Numbered from the stretch's first letter, positions 41,554 to 51,422 are shown. The stretch is 64,000 bases of DNA from Micromonospora sp. HNM0581 (GCF_012726175.1 NZ_JAASAD010000018.1:1-64000); one strand, 5' to 3'. The notes: generated by a model from the letters alone, not told the origin. Numbers and translations: made by a program.

Positions 41554-42827
41554 ACTCGTACCTGATCAGGAACGTCAGCGTCCTCGGCGCCGCGCCGACC
41601 GACCTGCTGATCCGCGACGGCGTCGTCGCCGAGACCGGCATGCGGCTGAACGCACCGGACGCCACCCTGGTCGACGCCGACGGGCTGGTCGCCCTGCCCG
41701 GCCTGGTCGACCTGCACACCCACCTGCGCGAACCGGGCCGGGAGGACGCCGAGACCGTCGAAACCGGTTCCCGGGCGGCGGCGCTCGGCGGCTACACCGC
41801 GGTCTGCGCGATGGCGAACACCTCGCCGGTGGCCGACACCGCCGGTGTGGTGGAGCAGGTGTGGCGGCTCGGCCGCGAGGCCGGACTGGTCGACGTGCAG
41901 CCGATCGGCGCGGTCACCGTCGGTCTGGCCGGTGAACGGCTGGCCGAACTCGGCGCCATGGCCGACTCCGCGGCCCGGGTTCGGATCTTCTCCGACGACG
42001 GGCACTGCGTCGCCGATCCCCGGCTGATGCGCCGTGCCCTGGAGTACGTGAAGGCGTTCGACGGCATCATCGCCCAACACGCGGAGGAGCCCCGGCTCAC
42101 CGAGGGCGCGCAGATGCACGAGGGTGAGGTCTCCACCCGACTGGGTCTGACCGGCTGGCCGGCGGTGGCCGAAGAGGCGATCATCGCGCGGGACGTGCTG
42201 CTGGCCGAGCACGTCGGCAGCAGACTGCACGTCTGCCACGTCTCCACCGCCGGCAGCGTCGAGGTGCTGCGACACGCCAAGGCCCGAGGGGTACGCGTGA
42301 CCGCCGAGGTCACCCCGCACCATCTGCTGCTCACCGATGCCCGCGCCGAAACCTACGACCCGGTCTTCAAGGTCAACCCGCCGCTGCGGACGACCACCGA
42401 CGTCGCCGCGCTCCGGGCCGCGCTCGTCGACGGGGTGATCGACATGATCGCCACCGACCACGCCCCGCACGCCGTGGAGGACAAGGAGTGCGAGTGGGCG
42501 TACGCCCGGCCCGGGATGCTCGGGCTGGAGACGGCGCTGTCGATCGCCCTCGACGTGCTGGGGCCGCAGTGGGAGCTGATCGCCGAGCGGATGTCGCGTA
42601 CCCCGGCCCGGATCGCCGGGCTGACCGAACACGGCCACGACCCGGCCCCCGGTGCGCCGGCCAGCCTCACCCTGGTCGACCCGGCGGCCCGTCGGGAGAT
42701 CGAGCCGGCGGAACTGGCCAGCCGCAGCCGCAACACCCCGTACGCCCGGATGACGCTGCCGGGTCGCATCGTGGCGACCTTCCTGCGTGGCGAGGCGACG
42801 GTCCTGGACGGAAAGGCAGTCAAGTGA
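41550..42827 (+). CDS. pyrC: Dihydroorotase
   Basis: This 425-residue class I-type dihydroorotase closes the pyrimidine ring. Metal ligands are visible in VDLHTHLREPGREDAETVET, the conserved GGYTAVCAMANTSP, HVCHVSTAGSVEVLRHAKA and MIATDHAPHAVEDKE. The GTG start overlaps the pyrB stop. Confidence 0.96.
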   Translation: MNSYLIRNVSVLGAAPTDLLIRDGVVAETGMRLNAPDATLVDADGLVALPGLVDLHTHLREPGREDAETVETGSRAAALGGYTAVCAMANTSPVADTAGVVEQVWRLGREAGLVDVQPIGAVTVGLAGERLAELGAMADSAARVRIFSDDGHCVADPRLMRRALEYVKAFDGIIAQHAEEPRLTEGAQMHEGEVSTRLGLTGWPAVAEEAIIARDVLLAEHVGSRLHVCHVSTAGSVEVLRHAKARGVRVTAEVTPHHLLLTDARAETYDPVFKVNPPLRTTTDVAALRAALVDGVIDMIATDHAPHAVEDKECEWAYARPGMLGLETALSIALDVLGPQWELIAERMSRTPARIAGLTEHGHDPAPGAPASLTLVDPAARREIEPAELASRSRNTPYARMTLPGRIVATFLRGEATVLDGKAVK

Positions 42828-42882
42828 GCCGAGCGAGCAGCACAGCACGGCGGAGCACCGCGGTCCGGATCGGAGGGGCCGC

Positions 42883-44046
42883 ATGAGCCGCAGACGACCC
42901 GCGATCCTGGTCCTGGAGGACGGGCGCACCTTCCACGGCGAGGCGTACGGCAGCGTCGGGGAGACCTTCGGCGAGGCGGTCTTCAACACCGGGATGACCG
43001 GCTACCAGGAGACGCTCACCGACCCGTCGTACCACCGTCAAGTGGTGGTGCAGACCGCCCCGCACATCGGTAACACCGGCGTCAACGTCGACGACGACGA
43101 GTCACGCCGGATTTGGGTGGCCGGTTACGTGGTGCGCGATCCGGCCCGGGTCAGCTCCAACTGGCGGGCCACCGGTGCTCTGGAGGACCGGCTGGCGACC
43201 GAGGGCGTCGTCGGCATCAGTGGCGTGGACACCCGGGCGCTGACCCGCCACCTGCGTGACCGAGGCGCGATGCGGGTCGGTGTCTCGAGCGTCGAGGACG
43301 ACCCCCAGGCGCTGCTCGAACGGGTCCGCCGGTCCCCGCAGATGCTCGGCGCGGACCTCTCCGCCGAGGTGACGACCACGACGCCGTACGTGGTCGACGC
43401 CGAGGGTGAGCACCGGTTCACGGTGGCCGCGCTGGATCTGGGCATCAAGCGCAACGTGCCGCGGCGACTCGCCACGCGGGGCGTGACCACCCACGTGCTG
43501 CCCGCCGGCTCGACGATCGAGGATCTGCTGGCCACCGGTGCCGACGCGGTCTTCTTCTCACCGGGCCCCGGTGACCCGGCGACCGCTGACGCTCCGGTGG
43601 CGCTGGCCCGGGAGGTGATGCGTCGCGAGGTGCCGCTGTTCGGTATCTGTTTCGGCAGTCAGATCCTCGGCCGGGCGCTCGGCTTCGGCACCTACAAGCT
43701 CGGCTACGGCCACCGGGGCATCAACCAGCCGGTGCTCGACCGGGCCACCGGCAAGGTCGAGGTGACCAGCCACAACCACGGCTTCGCCGTCGAGGTTCCC
43801 GGCGTCCGGGGCGGGGCGGTCGTGCCCGACCAGGTGATCGACACCGACTTCGGTGGCGTCCAGGTGTCGCACGTCTGCCTCAACGACAACGTGGTCGAGG
43901 GGCTGCGGGCGCGGGACGTACCCGCCTTCACCGTCCAGTACCACCCGGAGGCGGCGGCGGGTCCGCACGACGCGGACTACCTCTTCGACCGCTTCGCCGA
44001 GCTGATCGAGGGCCGGGCTCTCAGTGGGGGACGTACCAATGCCTAA
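42883..44046 (+). CDS. carA: Carbamoyl phosphate synthase, small (glutaminase) chain
   Basis: CarA supplies ammonia from glutamine to CarB. The 387-residue protein has the N-terminal EDGRTFHGEAYGSVGETFGE domain and a class I amidotransferase domain with nucleophile Cys in VPLFGICFGSQILGRALG and the catalytic H-x-E in FTVQYHPEAA. The nucleophile elbow reads GSQ instead of the common GHQ. ATG follows GGAGGGG. carB begins within its last eight bases. Confidence 0.96.
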   Translation: MSRRRPAILVLEDGRTFHGEAYGSVGETFGEAVFNTGMTGYQETLTDPSYHRQVVVQTAPHIGNTGVNVDDDESRRIWVAGYVVRDPARVSSNWRATGALEDRLATEGVVGISGVDTRALTRHLRDRGAMRVGVSSVEDDPQALLERVRRSPQMLGADLSAEVTTTTPYVVDAEGEHRFTVAALDLGIKRNVPRRLATRGVTTHVLPAGSTIEDLLATGADAVFFSPGPGDPATADAPVALAREVMRREVPLFGICFGSQILGRALGFGTYKLGYGHRGINQPVLDRATGKVEVTSHNHGFAVEVPGVRGGAVVPDQVIDTDFGGVQVSHVCLNDNVVEGLRARDVPAFTVQYHPEAAAGPHDADYLFDRFAELIEGRALSGGRTNA

Positions 44047-47000
44047 GCGGACCGATCTGCAGCACATCCTGGTGATCGGGTCGGGACCGATCGTCATCGG
44101 ACAGGCCTGCGAATTCGACTACTCCGGCACCCAGGCGTGCCGGGTGCTGCGCGCCGAGGGGATCCGGGTCAGCCTGGTCAACTCCAACCCGGCCACCATC
44201 ATGACCGACCCGGAGTTCGCCGACGCCACCTACGTCGAGCCGATCACCCCGGAGTTCGTCGAGCTGGTCATCGCCAAGGAACGGCCCGACGCGGTGCTGC
44301 CCACCCTGGGCGGACAGACCGCCCTGAACACCGCGGTGGCGTTGCACGAGGCCGGTGTGTTGGAGAAGTACGGCGTCGAGCTGATCGGCGCCGACATCGA
44401 GGCGATCCGGCGCGGCGAGGACCGGCAGTTGTTCAAGGAAATCGTGGCGAAGGCCGGCGTACGCCTCGGGGTGGCCGACCCGTCGGCGCTGGTACCACGG
44501 TCGAGGGTCTGCCACTCGATGGACGAGGTTCGGCAGACGGTGGCCGAGTTGGGCCTGCCGGTGGTGATCCGGCCGTCGTTCACCATGGGGGGCCTCGGCT
44601 CCGGCATGGCACACACCGACGCGGACCTGGAACGCATCGCGGGTGCCGGGCTGGCCGCCAGCCCGGTGCACGAGGTCCTCATCGAGGAGAGTGTGCTCGG
44701 CTGGAAGGAGTACGAACTCGAACTCATGCGGGACCGCCACGACAACGTGGTGGTGGTCTGTTCGATCGAGAACCTCGACCCGATGGGTGTGCACACCGGT
44801 GACAGTGTGACGGTGGCACCGGCCATGACGCTCACCGACCGGGAGTACCAGCACCTGCGCGACCTGGGCATCGCGGTGCTGCGCGAGGTGGGGGTGGACA
44901 CTGGGGGCTGCAACATCCAGTTCGCGGTCAACCCGGCCGACGGCCGCATCGTCGTCATCGAGATGAACCCTCGGGTGTCCCGTTCCTCGGCGTTGGCGTC
45001 GAAGGCGACCGGCTTCCCGATCGCGAAGATCGCCGCGAAGCTGGCCATCGGCTACACCCTCGACGAGATCCCCAACGACATCACTTTGAAGACACCGGCC
45101 GCGTTCGAGCCGACGCTCGACTACGTGGTGGTGAAGATCCCCCGCTTCGCGTTCGAGAAGTTCCCCGGCGCGGACGCGGAGCTGACCACCACGATGAAGT
45201 CGGTCGGCGAGGCGATGAGCCTCGGACGCAACTTCACCGAGGCGTTGAACAAGGCGATGCGCTCGATGGAGACCAAGGCCGCCGGCTTCTGGAGCGTGCC
45301 CGATCCGCAGGGGGCGACGCGGGAGAACACCCTCGCCGCCCTGGGCACACCGCATGACGGTCGGCTCTACACGGTGGAGCGGGCGTTGCGGCTCGGTGCC
45401 TCGATCACTGAGGTCAGCGCCGCCTCCGGCGGCATCGATCCGTGGTTCCTCGATCAGATCGCCGTCCTCGTCGAGTTGCGTGCCGAGATCGTGGCGGCGC
45501 CGGTACTCGACGCGGAGCTGCTTCGTCGGGCTAAGCGGGCCGGGTTGTCCGACCGGCAGTTGGCCGCGCTGCGCCCCGAGCTGGCCGCCGAGGACGGCGT
45601 GCGCACGCTGCGGCACCGTCTCGACATCCGGCCGATCTACAAGACGGTGGACACCTGCGCCGCCGAGTTCGAGGCCACCACGCCGTACCACTACTCCTCC
45701 TACGACGCGGAGACCGAGGTGGTCGGCTCGGCGCGGCCGAAGGTGCTGATCCTGGGTTCCGGGCCGAACCGGATCGGGCAGGGCATCGAGTTCGACTACT
45801 CCTGCGTGCATGCGGTCATGGCGCTGCGGGGCGCGCCGATGCCGGCCGGCGGCGCCGGCTACGAGACCGTGATGGTCAACTGCAATCCGGAGACGGTCTC
45901 CACCGACTACGACACCGCGGACCGGCTCTACTTCGAACCGCTGACCTTCGAGGACGTGCTGGAGGTCTGGCACGCGGAGGACTCCTCCGGCCGGGCGGCC
46001 GGCGGACCGGGTGTGGTCGGTGTGATCGTGCAGTTGGGTGGGCAGACCCCGCTCGGGCTGGCGCAACGGCTCAAGGACGCAGGCGTGCCGGTGGTGGGTA
46101 CCTCGCCGGAGTCGATTCACCTGGCCGAGGAGCGGGGCGCCTTCGGGTCGCTGCTCGCGCGGGCCGGCCTGCGCGCCCCGGACCACGGCACCGCCACCTC
46201 GTACGAGGAGGCGAAGGAGATCGCCGACGAGATCGGCTATCCGGTGCTGGTCCGGCCATCGTACGTGCTGGGTGGGCGCGGGATGGAGATCGTCTACGAC
46301 GATGCCACGCTGCGCGACTACATCGGCCGGGCCACTGACATCTCGCCGGACCATCCGGTGCTCGTGGACCGGTTCCTCGACGACGCCATCGAGATCGACG
46401 TGGACGCGCTCTGCGACGCCGACGGCGAGGTCTACCTCGGCGGGGTCATGGAGCACATCGAGGAGGCGGGCATCCACTCCGGTGACTCCTCCTGCGCCCT
46501 GCCGCCGATCACCCTGGCCAGTTCGCACCTGGCCCAGGTGCGCCGGTACACCGAGGTGATCGCGCGGGGCATCGGCGTACGTGGACTGCTCAACGTGCAG
46601 TACGCCCTGAAGGACGACGCGCTGTACGTGCTGGAGGCCAACCCGCGTGCCTCGCGTACCGTGCCGTTCGTCTCGAAGGCCACGGCGGTGCCGTTGGCGA
46701 AGGCGGCGGCCCGGATCGCGCTCGGTGCGACCCTGGCGCAGCTGCGCGCCGAGGGCATGTTGCCGGAGACCGGGGACGGTGGTTCGCTGCCGCCGGACGC
46801 CCCGATCGCGGTGAAGGAGGCGGTGCTGCCGTTCAAGCGGTTCCGCACTCCGGCCGGCAAGGGCGTGGATTCGCTGCTCGGCCCGGAGATGAAGTCGACA
46901 GGTGAGGTGATGGGGATCGACACCTCCTTCGGGCACGCCTTCGCCAAGTCGCAGTCGGCGGCGTACGGGTCGCTGCCCATCGAGGGCAGGATCTTCGTCT

Positions 47001-47407
47001 CGGTGGCCAACCGCGACAAGCGCGGAATGATCTTTCCGATCAAGCGGTTGGCGGATCTCGGGTTCGACATCGTCGCGACGAGCGGTACGGCTGAGGTGCT
47101 GCGGCGGTACGGCATCGCCTGTGAACAGGTCCCGAAGCACTACGAGGCCGGCACCGAGGACAACGCGGTGTCACTGATCCTCGGTGGTCATGTCGCCCTG
47201 GTCGTCAACACGCCCCAGGGGTCCGGTGCCAGCGCCCGTTCGGACGGCTACGAGATCCGCAGCGCCGCGGTCACCGCTGACATCCCCTGCATCACCACCG
47301 TCCCCGGTGCTGCCGCCGCCGTCATGGGCATCGAGGCGCGGATCCAGGGCGACATGCAGGTACGCCCCCTCCAGGCCCTGCACGCCGCCCTCCGGCCCGC
47401 CCGGTGA
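44039..47407 (+). CDS. carB: Carbamoyl phosphate synthase, large chain
   Basis: The 1122-residue protein has the two ATP-grasp halves: the first begins MPKRTDLQHILVIGSGPIVI and shows IEMNPRVSRSSALASKATGF; the second shows VLILGSGPNRIGQGIEFDYS and VLEANPRASRTVPFVSKATA. The C-terminal allosteric MGS-like domain has RIFVSVANRDKRGMIFPIKR and VALVVNTPQGSGASARSDGY. ATG 44039 follows GGGGGA; an upstream in-frame GTG has no Shine-Dalgarno. Confidence 0.98.
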   Translation: MPKRTDLQHILVIGSGPIVIGQACEFDYSGTQACRVLRAEGIRVSLVNSNPATIMTDPEFADATYVEPITPEFVELVIAKERPDAVLPTLGGQTALNTAVALHEAGVLEKYGVELIGADIEAIRRGEDRQLFKEIVAKAGVRLGVADPSALVPRSRVCHSMDEVRQTVAELGLPVVIRPSFTMGGLGSGMAHTDADLERIAGAGLAASPVHEVLIEESVLGWKEYELELMRDRHDNVVVVCSIENLDPMGVHTGDSVTVAPAMTLTDREYQHLRDLGIAVLREVGVDTGGCNIQFAVNPADGRIVVIEMNPRVSRSSALASKATGFPIAKIAAKLAIGYTLDEIPNDITLKTPAAFEPTLDYVVVKIPRFAFEKFPGADAELTTTMKSVGEAMSLGRNFTEALNKAMRSMETKAAGFWSVPDPQGATRENTLAALGTPHDGRLYTVERALRLGASITEVSAASGGIDPWFLDQIAVLVELRAEIVAAPVLDAELLRRAKRAGLSDRQLAALRPELAAEDGVRTLRHRLDIRPIYKTVDTCAAEFEATTPYHYSSYDAETEVVGSARPKVLILGSGPNRIGQGIEFDYSCVHAVMALRGAPMPAGGAGYETVMVNCNPETVSTDYDTADRLYFEPLTFEDVLEVWHAEDSSGRAAGGPGVVGVIVQLGGQTPLGLAQRLKDAGVPVVGTSPESIHLAEERGAFGSLLARAGLRAPDHGTATSYEEAKEIADEIGYPVLVRPSYVLGGRGMEIVYDDATLRDYIGRATDISPDHPVLVDRFLDDAIEIDVDALCDADGEVYLGGVMEHIEEAGIHSGDSSCALPPITLASSHLAQVRRYTEVIARGIGVRGLLNVQYALKDDALYVLEANPRASRTVPFVSKATAVPLAKAAARIALGATLAQLRAEGMLPETGDGGSLPPDAPIAVKEAVLPFKRFRTPAGKGVDSLLGPEMKSTGEVMGIDTSFGHAFAKSQSAAYGSLPIEGRIFVSVANRDKRGMIFPIKRLADLGFDIVATSGTAEVLRRYGIACEQVPKHYEAGTEDNAVSLILGGHVALVVNTPQGSGASARSDGYEIRSAAVTADIPCITTVPGAAAAVMGIEARIQGDMQVRPLQALHAALRPAR

Positions 47408-47501
47408 ATCCCCGACTCTCCCCGATCGTGAGGTTGTCGTCGGCCTCGACGGGTCGTGGCGGCAATCTCGTGTTCGGCGGCCGGGTGCGAGGAGACATGG
47501 C

Positions 47502-48542
47502 GTGATCTTCGAACGGACGGTGCGGCGGGGGTTGTTCCGGGTGGGGGGTGCGGACCCGGAGGTGGCCCACGAGTTCACCCTGCGGCGGTTGGCGGCGCTG
47601 TCCCGGATGCCGGTGGCGTTGGCGGCGGTGCGGGCCCGGTACGCGGTGGCCGCACCACGCACGGTGTTCGGGGTGCGGTTTGCCAACCCGGTCGGCCTGG
47701 CTGCCGGCATGGACAAGGACGGGGTGGCGCTGCCGGCGTGGCCGGCGCTGGGCTTCGGCTTCGTCGAGGTGGGTACGGTGACGGCACGCCCGCAGCCGGG
47801 TAACCCCCGGCCCCGGCTGTTCCGGCTGGTCGACAGCGAGGCTGTGATCAACAGGATGGGCTTCAACAACGCCGGGGCGCAGGCGCTGGCGGACCGGCTC
47901 AGGGCGCTGCCCCGGCCGCTCGGTGTACCGCTGGGAATCTCGTTGGGCAAGTCGAAGGTGGCGGCCCTCGAGGACGCGGTGGCGGATTACCGCGAGTCGT
48001 ACCGCCTGTTGCGGGGTCACGGCGACTACTTCGCGGTGAACGTCTCCTCACCGAACACCCCCGGGTTGCGGGCGTTGCAGGACCGTGAGCACCTGGATGC
48101 CCTGCTGGCGGCGTTGGTGGGGGAGAAACCGGTGCTGGTGAAGATCGCGCCCGACCTCACCGAGCCGGCCATCGCCGAGTTGCTCGAGGTGTGCCTGGCC
48201 CGTGGCGCCGCCGGGGTGATTGCCACGAACACGACTCTCGGCCGGGACGGGTTGGCCCCGGCTGACCGGGGACGGTCCGGCGAGGCCGGTGGGCTGTCCG
48301 GCCGCCCCCTGGCTGACCGTGCGCGGCAGGTGGTCGCCTTCGTGCATGCCGAGACAGGCGGGCGACTGCCGGTCGTCGGGGTGGGCGGCATCGTCGATCC
48401 CGACGACGCCGCCCGCATGTTCGACGTCGGTGCCAGCCTGGTGCAGCTCTACACCGGGTTCATCTACCGTGGCCCGGCACTGCCCCGCGCTGTCGCCCGT
48501 GCCGCTGTGGGTACGGCGCGTCCGCACGCGACCGAGGTCTGA
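47502..48542 (+). CDS. pyrD: Dihydroorotate dehydrogenase (quinone), class 2
   Basis: This membrane-associated flavoprotein oxidises dihydroorotate with quinone. The 346-residue length and N-terminal helix (RTVRRGLFRVGGADPEVAHE) fit class 2. FMN and substrate motifs are FANPVGLAAGMDKDGVALPA, NVSSPNTPGLRALQDREHLD with catalytic Ser, and VGVGGIVDPDDAARMFDVGA. GTG 47502 is preceded by GAGGAGA. Confidence 0.96.
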   Translation: MIFERTVRRGLFRVGGADPEVAHEFTLRRLAALSRMPVALAAVRARYAVAAPRTVFGVRFANPVGLAAGMDKDGVALPAWPALGFGFVEVGTVTARPQPGNPRPRLFRLVDSEAVINRMGFNNAGAQALADRLRALPRPLGVPLGISLGKSKVAALEDAVADYRESYRLLRGHGDYFAVNVSSPNTPGLRALQDREHLDALLAALVGEKPVLVKIAPDLTEPAIAELLEVCLARGAAGVIATNTTLGRDGLAPADRGRSGEAGGLSGRPLADRARQVVAFVHAETGGRLPVVGVGGIVDPDDAARMFDVGASLVQLYTGFIYRGPALPRAVARAAVGTARPHATEV

Positions 48543-48648
48543 CGGACCACCTACCCGGGTCGGGCCTCTGCTCAGCTTGATCGGCTGCCCGTGGTCGGCG
48601 CGGAAACCGTCGCGGGTGAAGCAGGACCAGGTGCGCAAGGGAGGGCCG

Positions 48649-49923
48649 GTGACACCGGAGGAGATTCTCGCCGCCGACGCGGCGCACGTGTGGCATCCGT
48701 ACGCGGCGCTGCCCCCGGCGATGCCGCCGTACCTGGTGCAGAGCGCCAACGGGGTGCGGCTACACCTGGCCGATGGCCGTGCGCTGGTCGACGGGATGTC
48801 TTCCTGGTGGGCGGCGATCCACGGTTACCGGCATCCGGTGCTGGACGCGGCGGTGACCGACCAGCTCGGCCGGATGAGTCACGTCATGTTCGGCGGGCTG
48901 ACCCATGCCCCGGCCGTGGAACTGGCCCGTACGTTGGTCGAGGTGACGCCCGACGGGCTGGAGCACGTGTTCCTGGCCGACTCCGGATCGGTGAGTGTCG
49001 AGGTCGCGGTGAAGATGTGCCTGCAGTACCAGCGGGCCACCGGCCGCCCGCAGCGGCACCGGTTGGCCACCTGGCGGGGCGGGTACCACGGCGACACGTT
49101 CCATCCGATGAGCGTCTGCGACCCCGAGGGAGGCATGCACCACCTCTGGGGGGACGTGCTGCCACGACAGCTTTTCGCCCCGGCGCCGCCCGGGGGCGTC
49201 GACAGCCCACCGGATCCGGTGTACGAAGCGGCGCTCGTCGACGCGGTCGAGCGGAGTGCCGACGAGCTGGCAGCGGTGATCGTGGAACCGGTGGTGCAGG
49301 GTGCAGGCGGGATGCGTTTCCACAATCCGCACTATCTGCGGGTGCTGCGCGAGGTGACCCGCGCGCACGGGGTGCTGCTGATCTTCGACGAGATCGCCAC
49401 CGGCTTCGGTCGGACCGGAACGCTGTTCGCCGCCGAGCGCGCCGGGGTGACTCCGGACGTGCTCTGTGTCGGTAAGGCGCTCACCGGTGGTTACCTCACC
49501 CTGGCCGCGGCGCTGTGCACGGCGGAGGTTGCGCGGGGCATCCGGGCCGGTGGTGTGCTCGCCCACGGCCCGACGTTCATGGGCAATCCGCTCGCCTGTG
49601 CGGTAGCCAACGCGTCTTTGGGCCTGCTGCGGGGCGGAGACTGGGCCGCAGAGGTGGCACGGATCGAGCGTGTGCTGCGGTCCGGGTTGGAGCCGCTGCG
49701 GAGCGCGCCGGGCGTGGCGGACGTGCGGGTGCTCGGCGCCATCGGGGTGGTCCAGTTGGATCACGAGGTGGATGTCGACGCGGCCACGGTCGCCGCGGTG
49801 GCGCGGGGCGTGTGGCTGCGTCCGTTCCGGGATCTGGTCTACACCATGCCGCCGTACGTCACCACGGACGCCGATCTGGCGGTTCTGCTGTCGGGTGTCG
49901 CGGCAGCGATCGCGGTGGCCTGA
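48649..49923 (+). CDS. bioA: Adenosylmethionine-8-amino-7-oxononanoate aminotransferase
   Basis: BioA makes 7,8-diaminopelargonate in biotin synthesis using SAM as amino donor and PLP. The 424-residue protein shows HVWHPYAALPPAMPPYLVQS, DGMSSWWAAIHGYRHPVLDA, GYHGDTFHPMSVCDPEGGMH, LLIFDEIATGFGRTGTLFAA and the PLP lysine in VLCVGKALTGGYLTLAAA. GTG 48649 follows GGGAGGG. It is not a pyrimidine gene but lies between pyrD and pyrF. Confidence 0.95.
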   Translation: MTPEEILAADAAHVWHPYAALPPAMPPYLVQSANGVRLHLADGRALVDGMSSWWAAIHGYRHPVLDAAVTDQLGRMSHVMFGGLTHAPAVELARTLVEVTPDGLEHVFLADSGSVSVEVAVKMCLQYQRATGRPQRHRLATWRGGYHGDTFHPMSVCDPEGGMHHLWGDVLPRQLFAPAPPGGVDSPPDPVYEAALVDAVERSADELAAVIVEPVVQGAGGMRFHNPHYLRVLREVTRAHGVLLIFDEIATGFGRTGTLFAAERAGVTPDVLCVGKALTGGYLTLAAALCTAEVARGIRAGGVLAHGPTFMGNPLACAVANASLGLLRGGDWAAEVARIERVLRSGLEPLRSAPGVADVRVLGAIGVVQLDHEVDVDAATVAAVARGVWLRPFRDLVYTMPPYVTTDADLAVLLSGVAAAIAVA

Positions 49924-50024
49924 GTAGGCGTGTGGGTGTGCTCCGATCGATTTGAGTAGGTGGCCGGGGGCGTCGTCGCGGATTGGAGTAGCGCGGCGGT
50001 GCTCTGGCGGCCCTGCTGAGTAGG
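49921..50024 (+). repeat. Four GAGTAG motifs at an exact 32-bp period before pyrF
   Basis: GAGTAG(G/C) begins at 49922, 49954, 49986 and 50018, every 32 bases. The sequence between copies is hardly conserved. The first copy overlaps the bioA stop codon. Three helical turns per period would place all copies on one face of the DNA. Confidence 0.7.
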
Positions 50025-50071
50025 CGCGGAAGGGCAAGAACCCGCGCAGGACGAGAGGAAGGTACTGGTTC

Positions 50072-50908
50072 GTGGAGAGTTTCGGCGTCCGGTTGCACCG
50101 GGCCATCGACGAGCGTGGACCGCTCTGTGTGGGGATCGACCCGCATCCGGCGTTGCTGGCCCGGTGGGGCCTCGACGACGACGTGGCCGGACTCGATCGG
50201 TTCGCCCGGGTAGTCGTTGATGCCCTCGGTGACCGGGTTGCGGTGGTCAAGCCCCAGTCGGCGTTCTTCGAGCGATTCGGGTCCCAAGGGTTGGCGGTAC
50301 TTGAGTCAACTATCCGACAGTTACGAAATCTCGGCTCACTCGTTCTGCTCGACGTCAAGCGCGGCGATATCGGCTCGACTGTCCGCGCCTACGCGTCGGC
50401 CTACCTTGACCCATCCAGTCCCATGCATGTCGACGCGGTGACCGCGAGTCCCTTCCTGGGGGTCGGCTCGCTCGCTCCGATGTTCGAGCTGGCCGCCGAA
50501 CACGGCGGTGGTGTGTTCGTCCTGGCGCTCACCTCCAACCCCGAGGGCGCCTCGGTGCAGCGGGCGCGCAACGCCGACGGTCGTACCGTCGCCCAGACCG
50601 TCCTCGACGAGATTTCCCAGCTCAACGCCGGCGCGGAGCCGATCGGGAGTATCGGTGCGGTGATCGGGGCGACGGTCGGGAAGACGAGCTGCGACCTGTC
50701 GGCGGTCAACGGCCCCCTGCTCGCACCCGGGCTCGGAGCGCAGGGCGCGACGGCGGCGGATCTGCGGGTCGTATTCGGTTCCGCGTTGCCCGCCGTGCTG
50801 CCCGCGTACTCCCGTGAGGTGCTGGGCGCAGGACCCGATCCGGAGGCGTTACGGGCTGCCGCAGAGCGCGCCGTGGTCGAGTGCCGAGCGGTTCTGGCGA
50901 TGTCGTGA
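50072..50908 (+). CDS. pyrF: Orotidine 5'-phosphate decarboxylase (type 2)
   Basis: PyrF converts OMP to UMP, the last step of the pathway. The 278-residue length is that of the type 2 family. It has CVGIDPHPALLARWGLDDDV, the catalytic D-x-K-x-x-D in LVLLDVKRGDIGSTVRAYAS and FVLALTSNPEGASVQRARNA. GTG follows GAGGAAGG. A repeat region separates it from bioA. Confidence 0.95.
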   Translation: MESFGVRLHRAIDERGPLCVGIDPHPALLARWGLDDDVAGLDRFARVVVDALGDRVAVVKPQSAFFERFGSQGLAVLESTIRQLRNLGSLVLLDVKRGDIGSTVRAYASAYLDPSSPMHVDAVTASPFLGVGSLAPMFELAAEHGGGVFVLALTSNPEGASVQRARNADGRTVAQTVLDEISQLNAGAEPIGSIGAVIGATVGKTSCDLSAVNGPLLAPGLGAQGATAADLRVVFGSALPAVLPAYSREVLGAGPDPEALRAAAERAVVECRAVLAMS

Positions 50909-50954
50909 CTGACTGATGGCTCGGTCACTTTGCGGTGATCATCGCGCGCCCACG

Positions 50955-50983
50955 TTGCCGAAAGCTCCTTTGGCCGCTAGTTT
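50955..50983 (+). promoter_or_regulatory. Probable promoter of the mIHF gene
   Basis: TTGCCG and TAGTTT are separated by 17 bases, a good housekeeping-sigma promoter in high-GC actinobacteria. It leaves an untranslated leader of about 90 bases before the mihF GTG. Confidence 0.55.
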
Positions 50984-51079
50984 TCCCCGCGCTGGGAACC
51001 CCTTGGTTCACAGCGACACCACGTTTCACAGATGCGGCGGCGCGTCCCGCCCGTCGCTATAGGGACCTGAGGAGAACTG

Positions 51080-51397
51080 GTGCCGCTCCCGTCACTGACC
51101 CCCGAGCAGCGCGCTGCCGCGCTGGAAAAGGCTGCGGAGATCCGCAAAGCCCGTGCCGAGCTGAAGGAGCAGCTCAAGCAGGGCAAGACCACCCTCGGAG
51201 CCGTTCTTGAGCGGGCCGAGTCCGACGATGTCGTCGGCAAGCTCAAGGTGTCGGCCGTGCTGCAGGCTATGCCGGGCATCGGCAAGATCCGGGCTACTCA
51301 GATCATGGAGAAGCTCAAGATCGCCGATAGCCGCCGCCTCCGTGGCCTCGGCGAGCAGCAGCGCAAGGCCCTGCTTGGGGAGTTCGCCGCCAACTGA
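51080..51397 (+). CDS. mihF: Mycobacterial-type integration host factor (mIHF/sIHF)
   Basis: This 105-residue nucleoid-associated protein binds and bends DNA. A long basic N-terminal helix (QRAAALEKAAEIRKARAELK) precedes the helix-two-turn-helix LQAMPGIGKIRATQIMEKLK. RRLRGLGEQQRKALLGEF is the family C-terminus. GTG follows GAGGAG. It lies in the conserved order mIHF-gmk-rpoZ. Confidence 0.95.
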   Translation: MPLPSLTPEQRAAALEKAAEIRKARAELKEQLKQGKTTLGAVLERAESDDVVGKLKVSAVLQAMPGIGKIRATQIMEKLKIADSRRLRGLGEQQRKALLGEFAAN

Positions 51398-51422
51398 GCA
51401 CGACTGCGGGTAGAAACAAGCA

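Noticed and set aside
44021..47140. A 1039-codon open frame on the minus strand over carB, and similar long antisense frames over alaS, pyrC, carA, priA and rsmB
   Set aside because: At this GC content codon bias removes stop codons from the antisense frame. The peptides are rich in Arg/Gly/His and lack any domain, while the plus-strand genes are full-length and recognisable.
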